From: Erwinia pyri
Lineage (GTDB): Bacteria > Pseudomonadota > Gammaproteobacteria > Enterobacterales > Enterobacteriaceae
DNA: 64,000 nucleotides
Direction of reading: 5' to 3'
Assembly (NCBI RefSeq): GCF_030758455.1
Contig: NZ_CP132353.1
Span: forward strand, 4,092,001 to 4,156,000
In this document: piece by piece, positions 9,128 through 17,635 of the stretch
How the letters are laid out: each line of letters begins with the position of its first letter
Numbering within the stretch: position 1 is the first letter of the stretch
Notes under the pieces: model-generated
Seen by the model: the letters and a program-made list of their open reading frames with translations, nothing else
Database searches by the model: none
What the model was told of the DNA's origin: nothing
Made by a program: the position numbers and the translations under genes

Positions 9128-10150
9128 ATGGCCTGCATGATGATAAAAAAACGCGTTCTGCTCTCTGATGTGGCAACCCTTGCAGGTCTCTCTAAAGCCA
9201 CTGTTTCCCGCTACCTGAACCACAGTATCGTGCTGCCGCAGGAAACCATTACGCGGATTGAATCGGCTATTGCGCAACTGGATTACCGGGGTAACAGCCT
9301 GGCTCGCCGTCTGAGTAAAGGCGGCAGCGAAACGCTGGGGCTGGTGCTGCCGGATATCACTAACCCCTTCTTTGCAGAACTGGCCGATGCCGCCGAAGAA
9401 GCGGCGTTTGAGCATGGTTACAGCCTGGTGCTCTGCATTACCCGCAACAATCCCGAGAAAGAGAGTCAGTTTATCCGCTGGCTGGATACCTGCCAGGTGG
9501 ATGGTCTGCTGTTTACCACCAATCGCCCCGATAACGGCCTGCTGCGCAAGGAGATCCAGCGTCATCAGCGCATTGTGCTGCTGGATGAGGATATCCCCGG
9601 CAGCACGGTACCCAAAGTCTTCGCCGATAATGTGCAGGGCGGTATGCTGGCCACGCAGCAGCTGATTGCTGCCGGACACCGGCAAATCGCCTTTATCGGT
9701 GGGCCGGACGAGTTGATGAGCGTGCGGGAGCGCTATCAGGGTTTCTGCACCGCGCTGGCGCAGGCCGGATTGCACTGCCCGCCGGAGTGGGTAATGTATG
9801 GAAATTATCAGCGCGAATTTGGTCAGCGGGCGCTGCACCAGCTGTTCAGCCGCGACAGTCGCCCTACTGCCGTTTTTGCCGCCAGTGACTTTCTGGTACT
9901 GGGTCTGCTGGATGGCCTGCGCGAGCTGGGCCTGCATGCACCACAGGATCTCTCACTGGTGGGCTTTGATGACGCCAGCTACGCCGACTTCACTCAGCCC
10001 CGCATCTCCACTATCCGCCAGCCCGCCAGGGAACTGGGCAGAACCGCCGTCAACCTGATGCTGCGTCTGCTCAACGGTGAAGAAAATATTGCCCCTGAAA
10101 CCCGTCTGCCAGTGACATGGATCGGGCGCGACTCCATCCAAATCCGTTAA
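9128..10150 (+). CDS. LacI family transcriptional regulator
   Basis: DNA-binding regulator of 340 residues. The N-terminal helix-turn-helix is VLLSDVATLAGLSKATVSRYL, here split by residue as LSDVATLAGLS and KATVSRYL, followed by the hinge region NSLARRLSKG. The rest is a periplasmic-binding-like effector domain (TLGLVLPDITNPFFAEL, GFDDASYADFTQPRIST). It sits between the binding-protein gene and the ABC operon, so it most likely represses this locus through the two palindromes at 10228 and 10398 until a sugar is bound. Starts at 9137 or 9140 are also possible; no strong SD decides. Confidence 0.93.
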   Translation: MACMMIKKRVLLSDVATLAGLSKATVSRYLNHSIVLPQETITRIESAIAQLDYRGNSLARRLSKGGSETLGLVLPDITNPFFAELADAAEEAAFEHGYSLVLCITRNNPEKESQFIRWLDTCQVDGLLFTTNRPDNGLLRKEIQRHQRIVLLDEDIPGSTVPKVFADNVQGGMLATQQLIAAGHRQIAFIGGPDELMSVRERYQGFCTALAQAGLHCPPEWVMYGNYQREFGQRALHQLFSRDSRPTAVFAASDFLVLGLLDGLRELGLHAPQDLSLVGFDDASYADFTQPRISTIRQPARELGRTAVNLMLRLLNGEENIAPETRLPVTWIGRDSIQIR

Positions 10151-10227
10151 CCCGGCCCAAAATGGCGCACTATTCGCACAAAAATGGCGCAAAAACTGTT
10201 CACCTCTCCCTTACAGCCTGCATTCTC

Positions 10228-10241
10228 GTAAACCGGTTTAC
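10228..10241. promoter_or_regulatory. palindromic operator 1 of the ABC operon
   Basis: GTAAACCGGTTTAC is a perfect 14-bp palindrome with the central CG typical of LacI/GalR-family operators. An identical copy lies 170 bases downstream. It is in the 337-base gap between the LacI gene and the ATPase gene; nothing else in the gap looks coding. Confidence 0.8.
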
Positions 10242-10397
10242 TAAACCTGTAAATATTTTCACCATTTATTTCAGTTAGTTATAAAAATTATTTCAGGCTC
10301 TTTCTCTCTTCTGGCATGGAAGCTGCTTTACTTTCTGCGGCGAACAAATATTTAAGCGTTTTTCCCGATGTGCAGTGCGGAACGGCCCGTCTGCCAG

Positions 10398-10411
10398 GTA
10401 AACCGGTTTAC
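10398..10411. promoter_or_regulatory. palindromic operator 2 of the ABC operon
   Basis: Second identical GTAAACCGGTTTAC, 77 bases before the ATPase start codon. Two operators 170 bp apart would allow DNA looping by a tetrameric or bridging LacI-type repressor (inference). Confidence 0.8.
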
Positions 10412-10487
10412 AAGATGTGAACCGCGACCGACGGGCCCTTTTTCTGCCATCACCGTCCTTACCGCTATCCGGCGAGGGGAGTTAACG

Positions 10488-11270
10488 ATGCAACAGCCAC
10501 AACCCGTTAAAGCGCGGGTAGAAATGGTCAATATCACCAAGACTTACGGCTCTATTCGCTCGCTGCGTGGGGTTAACCTCAAGCTGGCGCCGGGTGAAGT
10601 GCTGGGGCTGGTGGGAGATAACGGCGCGGGGAAATCTACCCTGACCAAAGTCCTTTCCGGTGCCGTAGTGCCCACCAGCGGCGCTATCCGCATTGACGGG
10701 GAAGAACAGCATTTTGCTAATCCGGCCGACGCGCGTCGCTGCCATATCGAAATGGTCTATCAGGATCTCTCGCTGTGCGACACGGTGGACGTGGCGGGCA
10801 ACCTGTTTATGGGCCGCGAGCCGATGAAGCATCTGCTCGGCATCCCTTTTCTCGATCAGACAAAAATGCATGCTGATGCCCGTGAGATGCTGAAAGGCCT
10901 GGGGATTTCCATCCCTGATACGCGGCTGCTGGTGCGTAATCTCTCCGGGGGGCAACGCCAGGCGATTGCGATTGCCCGTGCCGCCGCCTTCGAACCGAAA
11001 GTCCTGATTATGGATGAACCCACCGCCGCGCTGGCCGTGGCGGAAGTGGAGGCGGTGCTGGAGCTGATCCGACGCGTCAGCGCCCGGGGCGTCAGCGTGA
11101 TCCTGATCACCCACCGACTGCAGGATCTCTTCCTGGTTTGCGACCGCATTATGGTGATGTATGAAGGTACCAACGTGGCGGATCGCCTGGTGGCTGACAC
11201 CAGCCTGAGCGATATCGTTAACCTGATTGTCGGTGAGAAGTTCACCGCACATTCAGCCGCCGCGCACTGA
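10488..11270 (+). CDS. sugar ABC transporter ATP-binding protein, single domain
   Basis: ATPase of a carbohydrate (CUT2-like) importer, 260 residues, with one nucleotide-binding domain instead of the fused pair of RbsA (compare FrcA). Walker A GDNGAGKST, Q-loop VYQDL, signature LSGGQRQAIAIARA, Walker B VLIMDEPTAAL and switch His in LITHRL are all present, so it should be active. The ATG at 10488 is chosen from GAGGGGA 7 bases upstream; the frame is open further upstream but without support. The permease gene follows 10 bases after the stop. Confidence 0.93.
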   Translation: MQQPQPVKARVEMVNITKTYGSIRSLRGVNLKLAPGEVLGLVGDNGAGKSTLTKVLSGAVVPTSGAIRIDGEEQHFANPADARRCHIEMVYQDLSLCDTVDVAGNLFMGREPMKHLLGIPFLDQTKMHADAREMLKGLGISIPDTRLLVRNLSGGQRQAIAIARAAAFEPKVLIMDEPTAALAVAEVEAVLELIRRVSARGVSVILITHRLQDLFLVCDRIMVMYEGTNVADRLVADTSLSDIVNLIVGEKFTAHSAAAH

Positions 11271-11280
11271 GGTCAACGGG

Positions 11281-12291
11281 ATGAGTATGATCAATTTAAG
11301 CACTCCACGCGTTATCCGGCACTCACTGCCGCGCCGCCTGCTGCATAACCACTCGGGCGTGGTCAGCATCGCGCTGTTTTTTGTTTTCTGCTGCGTGGTG
11401 TTCTCGTTTATCACCGGTAACTTTCTCAGCAGCACCAACTGGCTGAATATCATCCGTCAGAGCGCCCCGCTGCTGATTGTCGCCACCGCTATGACGCTGG
11501 TAATCACCACCGGCGGAATCGATCTGTCGGTAGGCTCCACGCTGGCACTGGTGGGCGCGCTTTCTGCTATCGCGCTGAATTACTGGGGCCTACCCTGGCC
11601 GGTGGTGCTGCTCGGCGGGCTGATACTGGGCGGTCTGGTTGGCGCTATCAACGGGTTCTTTATTGCTTACGAAGGGATCCCTGCCTTTATCGTGACCCTT
11701 GCCACGCTTGCGGTGGTACGTGGCGTGGCGTTGCTGATCACTCAAGGCTACTCCATTCCCATTCCGGCAGACAGCCTGTTTACCGCCATGGGACGAGCCT
11801 GGGTGCTGGGCATTCCAATGCCGGCGCTTATCGGCATTGTGGTGTTAATCGTCGGGCATATTCTGTTGAACCATATGCGTTTTGGCCGCTATGTCACCGC
11901 TATCGGCGCCAATGCGGAAGGCGCGCGCCGCAGCGGTATCAATACCAAAGCGGTGACGATGCGCGTCTATATCATCAGCGGTATGGCCGCTGCGCTCGCC
12001 GGAATGATTATCACCGCCCGCCTGGGCAGCGGCTCCTCCAATCAGGGCGAAGGGTTTGAGCTGCAGGTGATTGCAGCAGTGGTGTTAGGCAGCACCAGCC
12101 TGTTTGGCGGCTTCGGCACCATTATCGGCACGCTGCTGGGCGCCATGTCGATCGCCATTATCCAGAACGGGCTGATCCTGTCACACATCTCGCCGTTCTA
12201 CACCCAGATTGCTACCGGCACCATTATCCTGCTGGCTATCTGGCTGAACACCCGCATTCTCAACCCGGCGCGAGCGCCGTCGAAAGGATAG
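11281..12291 (+). CDS. ribose-type ABC transporter permease
   Basis: Inner-membrane permease of the RbsC class (BPD_transp_2), 336 residues with about 8-10 hydrophobic segments. Family motifs are LVITTGGIDLSVGSTLAL, the coupling region GRYVTAIGANAEGARRSGI and a C-terminal GGFGTIIGTLLGA. GAGG lies 8 bases before the ATG at 11281, which decides the start. It works with the ATPase just upstream and presumably with the binding protein at 7824-8777. The stop TAG is 3 bases before the next ATG. Confidence 0.93.
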   Translation: MSMINLSTPRVIRHSLPRRLLHNHSGVVSIALFFVFCCVVFSFITGNFLSSTNWLNIIRQSAPLLIVATAMTLVITTGGIDLSVGSTLALVGALSAIALNYWGLPWPVVLLGGLILGGLVGAINGFFIAYEGIPAFIVTLATLAVVRGVALLITQGYSIPIPADSLFTAMGRAWVLGIPMPALIGIVVLIVGHILLNHMRFGRYVTAIGANAEGARRSGINTKAVTMRVYIISGMAAALAGMIITARLGSGSSNQGEGFELQVIAAVVLGSTSLFGGFGTIIGTLLGAMSIAIIQNGLILSHISPFYTQIATGTIILLAIWLNTRILNPARAPSKG

Positions 12292-12294
12292 CTG

Positions 12295-13374
12295 ATGAAA
12301 GGATCGATTTTTCGCCATGCAGAGCCGTTGCCGGTAGGCGTCAGCAGCGGTTATGTGATGACGGTGCTGGGGCCCCTGCCGCTGGCAGAAATGGGCGTGA
12401 CGCTGATGCATGAGCATATTCTGTTGGATGCCTCCGGCAAATGGGTTGCCCCCTGCTGCTGTAGCGATCGCCATATCGCTGAGATGCCGGTCAGGATTGA
12501 GAACCTGGGCGAACTGTCGCTTAACCCGTTGATGAGCCGCGATAACTGCCAGCTTTTTGATGTGGAGGTCGCTATTGAGGAGCTGATGAAATTCCGCGCC
12601 CTGGGCGGTGAAACGGTTATCGACCCGACCAATATCGGCATCGGTCGCGATCCCAAAGCGCTGCAGCGGATTGCACGGCTGACCGGCCTGAACATCATCA
12701 TGGGGACCGGGCTCTACCTTGAGCCTTCCCATCCCGAATGGGTGAAAACCATTTCCGTGGAGCAGCTCACTGAAAAGCTGATTTACGACGTGGGTGGCGC
12801 AGCGGAAAAACCTGAAGTGATAGCTGGTCTGATTGGCGAAATCGGCGTATCAAGCCGGTTTACGGCGGATGAAGAAAAATCCCTGCGTGCAGCAGGCCGC
12901 GCCAGCGCGGCTACCGGCGTGCCGATTGAAGTTCATCTTCCCGGCTGGGAAAGGCTGGGACATAAAGTGCTCGATATCCTGGAGCAGGAAGGCGCAGATC
13001 TGCGTCATACCGTGCTGTGCCATATGAACCCCAGCTTTGCCGATAAACGCTATCAGCGTGAGCTGGCTCAGCGCGGGGCTTTTCTCGAATATGACATGAT
13101 CGGCATGAGCTACTACTACGCCGACGAGTCCGCCCAGTCTCCCTCTGACGAAGAGAATGCCCGCGCCATCTGCGAACTGATCGACGACGGCTTTATTGAG
13201 CAGATCCTCCTGTCGCAGGATGTGTTTCTGAAAACCATGCTGACCCGCTACGGCGGCCACGGCTATGGCTATATCCTCAAACATTTCGTGCCTCGCCTGC
13301 GCCGTCACGGCGTCAGCGGCGAACAGCTTGAAACCTTATTAATTGCCAACCCGCAGCGCGTTTTTGCCGGGTAA
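12295..13374 (+). CDS. phosphotriesterase-family metal hydrolase (PHP/lactonase-like)
   Basis: Amidohydrolase-superfamily protein of 359 residues. Binuclear metal ligands seen: His39 and His41 (MHEH), Glu182 in LIGEIG at the place of the carboxylated Lys, His214 (VHLPG), His243 (LCHMN) and Asp309 (LLSQDV). A bridging Glu is also known from the E. coli homologue PHP, whereas true phosphotriesterases have Lys. Relatives act mostly as lactonases or carboxyl-ester hydrolases, so a sugar lactone or conjugate is a plausible substrate (inference). AGGA lies 6 bases before the ATG, overlapping the permease end, so it belongs to the same operon. Confidence 0.88.
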   Translation: MKGSIFRHAEPLPVGVSSGYVMTVLGPLPLAEMGVTLMHEHILLDASGKWVAPCCCSDRHIAEMPVRIENLGELSLNPLMSRDNCQLFDVEVAIEELMKFRALGGETVIDPTNIGIGRDPKALQRIARLTGLNIIMGTGLYLEPSHPEWVKTISVEQLTEKLIYDVGGAAEKPEVIAGLIGEIGVSSRFTADEEKSLRAAGRASAATGVPIEVHLPGWERLGHKVLDILEQEGADLRHTVLCHMNPSFADKRYQRELAQRGAFLEYDMIGMSYYYADESAQSPSDEENARAICELIDDGFIEQILLSQDVFLKTMLTRYGGHGYGYILKHFVPRLRRHGVSGEQLETLLIANPQRVFAG

Positions 13375-13385
13375 AGGGAGTGGTT

Positions 13386-14144
13386 ATGCCAAAGAATATT
13401 TTACTGGTCGGGGAGTCCTGGACCAGTACCTCAACGCACGTAAAAGGCTTCGATCAGTTTGCCACCGCCACCTGGCACAACGGCGCGACGGATTTCCTTG
13501 CAGCGCTGGCTGACAGCGATTACGCCATCACGCATATGCCCGCCCATGAAGCGCCGGTGAGTTTTCCGCTGACGCTGGAAGCGCTGCAGCAGTGGGACGC
13601 CATCATTCTCTCAGATATTGGTGCCAACACGCTGCTGCTGCATCCCGATACCTGGCTGAAAAGCGTGCGTACTCCTAACCGTCTGGCGCTGATCCATGAT
13701 TACGTCGCCGCTGGCGGCAGCCTGATGATGATTGGCGGTTATTACAGTTTTCAGGGCATTAACGGCGGCGCCCGCTATCGCAACACCGCAGTGGAAAAAG
13801 TTCTGCCTGTGCGTTGCCTGGCCTGGGATGACCGCATTGAGGCGCCGGAAGGCATCTACCCTGAGATCAGGGAACCGCATGCCGTGTTCAGCAATATCTC
13901 TGGTGACTGGCCCTGGCTGCTGGGCTACAACGAAGTGGAGATGCAGCCGGAAGGAAAGCTGCTGGCCACCGTGGCGGGCACATCGCATCCGCTGGTCGCC
14001 GTACGCGAATATCAGCAGGGCCGTTCTTTAGTCTGGACCAGCGACATGTCCGCCCACTGGCTGCCCAGCGAGTTTGCCGCCTGGTCGGGTTATCGCCAGC
14101 TCTGGATCAACTGCCTGGCCTGGCTGACAGAGAGAGCCGCATAA
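13386..14144 (+). CDS. GATase1-like protein (STM3548 type)
   Basis: 252-residue protein resembling the 'putative glutamine amidotransferase' family whose example, as I recall, is Salmonella STM3548 of solved structure. It has a flavodoxin/GATase-like alpha/beta fold (NILLVGESWTS, WDAIILSDIGANTLLL, GGSLMMIGGYYSFQG). I see no clear nucleophilic Cys elbow, so amidotransferase activity is doubtful. GGGAG 5 bases upstream supports the ATG at 13386; an in-frame GTG at 13380 lies inside that SD. It follows the hydrolase gene by 11 bases. Co-occurrence of this family with phosphotriesterase-like and sugar kinase genes (recalled from Salmonella) supports one pathway. Function unknown. Confidence 0.8.
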   Translation: MPKNILLVGESWTSTSTHVKGFDQFATATWHNGATDFLAALADSDYAITHMPAHEAPVSFPLTLEALQQWDAIILSDIGANTLLLHPDTWLKSVRTPNRLALIHDYVAAGGSLMMIGGYYSFQGINGGARYRNTAVEKVLPVRCLAWDDRIEAPEGIYPEIREPHAVFSNISGDWPWLLGYNEVEMQPEGKLLATVAGTSHPLVAVREYQQGRSLVWTSDMSAHWLPSEFAAWSGYRQLWINCLAWLTERAA

Positions 14145-14189
14145 GCGGACACCCCCTGACTTCAACTGCCCACGCAAGGAGAACGCCGG

Positions 14190-15305
14190 ATGGATCATCG
14201 TACAACTGAACTGGCCCAACGTTTACTGAGTTTCAACACCATTAATCCCCCCGGCGGTGAGGCGGCCTGCATGGCGTTTTTCGCCGGCTGGCTGGAAGCG
14301 CAGGGTTTTGAGGTCACGCTTAGCTCGTTTGGCGAGGATCGCGTTAATCTGATCGCCAGCATCGCTGGCAAAGCTGAAGGCGCTCCGCTGGCTTTTACCG
14401 GCCATCTGGACACCGTGCCGCTGGGCAATCAGGCCTGGCAACACGATCCGTTTGGCGCCACCATCGAGGGCGACCGTCTCTACGGACGCGGCGCCAGCGA
14501 TATGAAAGCGGCGATTGCGGCCTTTGCTGTCGCCTGCGTTACGCACCAGGCAGCAATCCGTGAAGGAACCGGCGTGGTATTGCTGATTACCGGCGGCGAA
14601 GAGACGGGTTGCGATGGCGCAAAAGCGCTGATCGCCACGGGAAAACTTCCCGCTGTCGGTGCGCTTATCGTCGGGGAACCTACGGCCAACTACCCGGTAA
14701 TTGGCCATAAAGGGGCGCTCTGGCTGCGTTGTGAAACACGCGGTAAAACTGCGCATGGCGCTATGCCGGAGCTGGGGATCAATGCGATCTATCTGGCCGC
14801 TGAAGCGCTGGGTAAGATCCAACACTTTGAGCCAGGCGAACCGCATCCGCTGATGAAGAAGCCGACGATCAATGTCGGGCGTATCCAGGGTGGCCTGAAT
14901 ATCAACTCCGTTCCGGATCGCACCCAGTTTGATGTGGATATCCGCACCGCGCCCAATTTACACCACGCCACCATCCGGCAGAATCTCTCTACCGCGCTGG
15001 GGGAGAGCGTGGTGATCTCCACGCTGGTGGATCTGCCTGCCGTGCTGAGTGCGGAGGAGAATAAGTGGATTGAAAGTGTGTATCGACGTTGCCAGCCACT
15101 GCATGCAGAGCCGGTAACGGCAAAAATTGTGCCCTATTTCACCGACGCCTCGCTGCTGCTGCCCGCAATGGGGCATCCGCCCTGCATTATTCTTGGGCCA
15201 GGTGAACCCGGCATGGCGCACCAGACGGATGAATATTGCCTGCTGAGCCGCCTGAACCAGGCGGAAATGCTCTACGGTGAGCTGATCCTGGACTGGCAAG
15301 TTTAA
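14190..15305 (+). CDS. M20 family metallohydrolase (ArgE/DapE/ACY1 class)
   Basis: Zinc-dependent deacylase/peptidase of 371 residues. Metal and catalytic residues seen: His72 and Asp74 (GHLDTVP), Asp104 (GRGASDMK), Glu137-Glu138 (GGEETG), Glu163 (GEPT) and a C-terminal His in MAHQTDEYC. The lid domain holds GKTAHGAMPELGINA. It would hydrolyse an amide bond, such as an N-acyl or aminoacyl group. AGGAG 8 bases before the ATG sets the start. Last gene of the sugar operon, 45 bases after the GATase1-like gene. Its presence suggests that the imported compound carries an acyl or amino-acid part (inference). Confidence 0.9.
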   Translation: MDHRTTELAQRLLSFNTINPPGGEAACMAFFAGWLEAQGFEVTLSSFGEDRVNLIASIAGKAEGAPLAFTGHLDTVPLGNQAWQHDPFGATIEGDRLYGRGASDMKAAIAAFAVACVTHQAAIREGTGVVLLITGGEETGCDGAKALIATGKLPAVGALIVGEPTANYPVIGHKGALWLRCETRGKTAHGAMPELGINAIYLAAEALGKIQHFEPGEPHPLMKKPTINVGRIQGGLNINSVPDRTQFDVDIRTAPNLHHATIRQNLSTALGESVVISTLVDLPAVLSAEENKWIESVYRRCQPLHAEPVTAKIVPYFTDASLLLPAMGHPPCIILGPGEPGMAHQTDEYCLLSRLNQAEMLYGELILDWQV

Positions 15306-15426
15306 GCAATTCTGGCAGCAGAAAATCGTTATGTTCAGCCCTACCGCAGCTTATGCTGAAAGGCCATCAAACCGGTTATGACGCAACGAGGTTTAACGTG
15401 AGTCAATGCGTGTGGCGGCTGGGCAA

Positions 15427-15759
15427 TCAGTGCGTGCCGCGCGTATCCAGCGCCTTCTGCAGTGAAGCATCCACCAGATAGTAAATCTGCGAATCTTTTA
15501 GCGTGCCGTCCAGCAGCACGGTGCTCCAGTGCGACTTGTTGAGATGTTCGCTGGGCTGCACATCATCATGCGCGTCCCGCAGTAACTCCGCCAGCGCAGG
15601 TGTCGCTTTCAGCGCCACCGCCGGGCGGCCATCAACTTCATGTACCAGCGCAAATAATACGTCGTCGACTTTAATCTGCGTCGCTTTCCAGTCGCTGTGA
15701 ACGCTCTGCTCTGCGCCCGGTTTATCCATGCAGTAAGTCAGAAGATCCGAAACGTTCAT
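15427..15759 (-). CDS. yjbR: MmcQ/YjbR family protein
   Basis: 110-residue cytoplasmic protein of the YjbR/CyaY-fold family, described as DNA-binding-like but without proven function. Seen: MNVSDLLTYCMDKPGAEQS at the start, the ALVHEVDGRPAVALK strand pair, and the end segment LNKSHWSTVLLDG. In E. coli yjbR directly follows yjbQ; here the esterase and MarR genes separate them. Confidence 0.9.
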   Translation of the reverse strand: MNVSDLLTYCMDKPGAEQSVHSDWKATQIKVDDVLFALVHEVDGRPAVALKATPALAELLRDAHDDVQPSEHLNKSHWSTVLLDGTLKDSQIYYLVDASLQKALDTRGTH

Positions 15760-15974
15760 GCTTTAATTCCCCTTGCAGCGTAGTCATCGTGGTAGGTGAG
15801 TATAGGTGATTTCTTTCGCCTGGCCGTCCCTCCCTTCGGAAAATGCGCGATCGGTTTTTTTGTTATCGCAATAACTAATCGCTTGCAAAATAATTCCGCT
15901 ATGGCAGGATAGCCCCAACGAAGTAAGTAGCACACTATTTAATAGCCAATTAAACTCCTGATAAGGGCGCTGCA

Positions 15975-16988
15975 ATGAACACTAAAAAAACTGCCATAGC
16001 CGCTTTACTGTTAGCCACTACCTTGTCTGCCGGGGCTGCCGAACCGGGCCCTGCTCCTACGGCAGGCGTGGCAAAATTCCTGCACGCGTTAAACAGCGGC
16101 GGCGGGAAACCTATCGAACAACTTTCCCCGGCAGATGCCCGCAACGTGCTTATCCGGGCGCAGAAAGGGGCAGCCCTTCCTCCGGCAGAGGTTTCAGAGA
16201 AAACGATTAATGTGATGGGGAAACCGCTGACCCTGACCATTGTGAAGCCGCTTCACGCCGAGGGTACGCTGCCGGTGTTTATGTTCTTTCATGGTGGAGG
16301 CTGGGTGTTAGGTGATTATCCAACCCACGAGCGCCTGGTGCGCGATCTGGTCAATGAGTCGGGCGCCGCTGCCGTCTTTGTTAATTACGATCCTTCACCG
16401 GAAGCGCACTTCCCGGTAGCGATTACGCAGGCCTATGAAGCAACAAAATGGGTAGCTCAGCACGGTGAAGAGATTGGTGTGGATGGCAAACGTCTTGCGC
16501 TGGTAGGCAACAGCGTGGGGGGAAATATGGTTGCTGCCGTCGCGCTGCAGGCGAAAACGAATCATACGCCAGCCATCCGCTACGATGTCATGCTCTGGCC
16601 GGTGACCGATGCCAGCTTTAACACCGCCTCTTATGGGCAGTTTGCCGACGGCTATTTCCTGACGAAAAACATGATGAAATGGTTCTGGGACAGTTACACC
16701 CTGTCGGCGCAGGATCGCAACAACATTCTGGCCTCGCCTTTACGGGCTACCTCAGCGCAGCTTCAGGGCTTGCCGCCAACGCTGATTCAGACCGCAGAGC
16801 TGGATGTGCTGCGTGATGAGGGTGAAGCTTTTGGCCGCAAACTGGATGCAGCAGGCGTCCCCGTTACCGTGACGCGGTATAACGGCATGATCCATGACTA
16901 CGGCTTGCTGAATGCCCTGAGTCAGGAACCCACGGTCCGCACCGCTATTCAGCAGGCCTCTGCTGAGCTGCAACGCCATCTTAAATAA
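15975..16988 (+). CDS. exported alpha/beta hydrolase, HSL-type esterase
   Basis: Carboxylesterase/lipase-like enzyme of the hormone-sensitive-lipase family, 337 residues. An N-terminal signal peptide (about 22 residues, MNTKKTAIAALLLATTLSAG, then AAEPG) predicts export to the periplasm. The oxyanion motif HGGG is at 106-109, nucleophile Ser180 in GNSVGG, acid Asp277 (ELDVLRDEG) and His307 (MIHDYG). It lies between yjbR and a convergent OhrR-like MarR gene, which may regulate it. The substrate is not readable from sequence. A GC stem-loop follows. Confidence 0.92.
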   Translation: MNTKKTAIAALLLATTLSAGAAEPGPAPTAGVAKFLHALNSGGGKPIEQLSPADARNVLIRAQKGAALPPAEVSEKTINVMGKPLTLTIVKPLHAEGTLPVFMFFHGGGWVLGDYPTHERLVRDLVNESGAAAVFVNYDPSPEAHFPVAITQAYEATKWVAQHGEEIGVDGKRLALVGNSVGGNMVAAVALQAKTNHTPAIRYDVMLWPVTDASFNTASYGQFADGYFLTKNMMKWFWDSYTLSAQDRNNILASPLRATSAQLQGLPPTLIQTAELDVLRDEGEAFGRKLDAAGVPVTVTRYNGMIHDYGLLNALSQEPTVRTAIQQASAELQRHLK

Positions 16989-17000
16989 GCAGAAGAGAAG

Positions 17001-17025
17001 GCCACCTGCCGCGCAGGTGGCTTGG
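17001..17025 (+). terminator. stem-loop after the esterase gene
   Basis: A perfect 9-bp stem (17001-17009 with 17013-17021) with a CGC loop lies 12 bases after the stop. Only a short TT follows, so efficiency is uncertain. Confidence 0.5.
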
Positions 17026-17080
17026 GTGAATCCTCTGCATTAAAGAGCAGCCTGTGGAAGCTAGCGGATCATTTCCGTTA

Positions 17081-17109
17081 GCTTCCTGCTCAGCAATGCT
17101 GTTACGCAA
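17081..17109. repeat. copy of the marR 3' end, outside the gene
   Basis: These 29 bases match 17134-17162 (inside the MarR gene) with one mismatch, 53 bases apart. Read on the minus strand, the copy encodes LRNSIAEQEA again, then NGND in place of SEN and the stop. It looks like a small tandem duplication of the gene's tail, left downstream of the present stop. Confidence 0.85.
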
Positions 17110-17120
17110 AAGCTGGCAGA

Positions 17121-17567
17121 TTAATTCTCGCTGGCTTCCTGTTCAGCAATGCTGTTACGCAACTGAATAATTTTTTCATTCAGCTGCTGCACAGCATCCC
17201 CTTCAAGCCCTGAGCGGCACAACAGCGTCTCGGAAAGGCACAGGGAGGTTTTCTCCAGCAGTTCCCCCTTTTCTGTCAACGTGATCAGGACCTTACGTTC
17301 ATCCTCCAGGCTGCGTTTGCGGCACACGAACCCTTCGTTCTCCAGTCTCTTCAGTAAGGGCGTCAGGGTGCTGGTTTCCAGCGCCAGCGTTTCGGCAATC
17401 TGGCTTATCATCAGCTCGCCCTGTTCCCACAGCACATTGAGTACCAGATATTGAGGATAGGTTACCCCCATCTCATCCAGTAGCGGCTTGTAGAGCCGTT
17501 TAATCGCCAGTGAGGCGGAATAGATGGAATAACACAACTGCTCTGCCAGACGTGGGTGTTCAGACAT
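17121..17567 (-). CDS. MarR family regulator, OhrR-like
   Basis: 148-residue winged-helix regulator. The N-terminus LAEQLCYSIYSASLAIKRLY, continuing with PLLDEMGVTYPQYLVLNVLWE, is the OhrR subgroup pattern, including the Cys (residue 12) that senses organic peroxides in OhrR. The recognition region is ALETSTLTPLLKRLENEGFV and the wing RSLEDERKVLITLT. No ohrA peroxidase gene is adjacent; the neighbour is the exported esterase, convergent. The 3' end is partly duplicated just downstream of the stop. Confidence 0.92.
   Translation of the reverse strand: MSEHPRLAEQLCYSIYSASLAIKRLYKPLLDEMGVTYPQYLVLNVLWEQGELMISQIAETLALETSTLTPLLKRLENEGFVCRKRSLEDERKVLITLTEKGELLEKTSLCLSETLLCRSGLEGDAVQQLNEKIIQLRNSIAEQEASEN
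17134..17162. repeat. in-gene copy of the marR tail repeat
   Basis: Partner of the 29-base repeat at 17081-17109, with one mismatch at the ninth base. It encodes the present C-terminus LRNSIAEQEA. Confidence 0.85.
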
Positions 17568-17635
17568 GCCGGCCCCTCCTTAGAATTTCAAGCGCCTGAG
17601 ACTACCACAGCCCCTGCACTCTGCTGAGAGCATAT

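Noticed and set aside
8861..9937. 358-codon minus-strand frame over the LacI gene and its upstream region
   Set aside because: No recognisable protein pattern; the LacI gene on the other strand is unambiguous.
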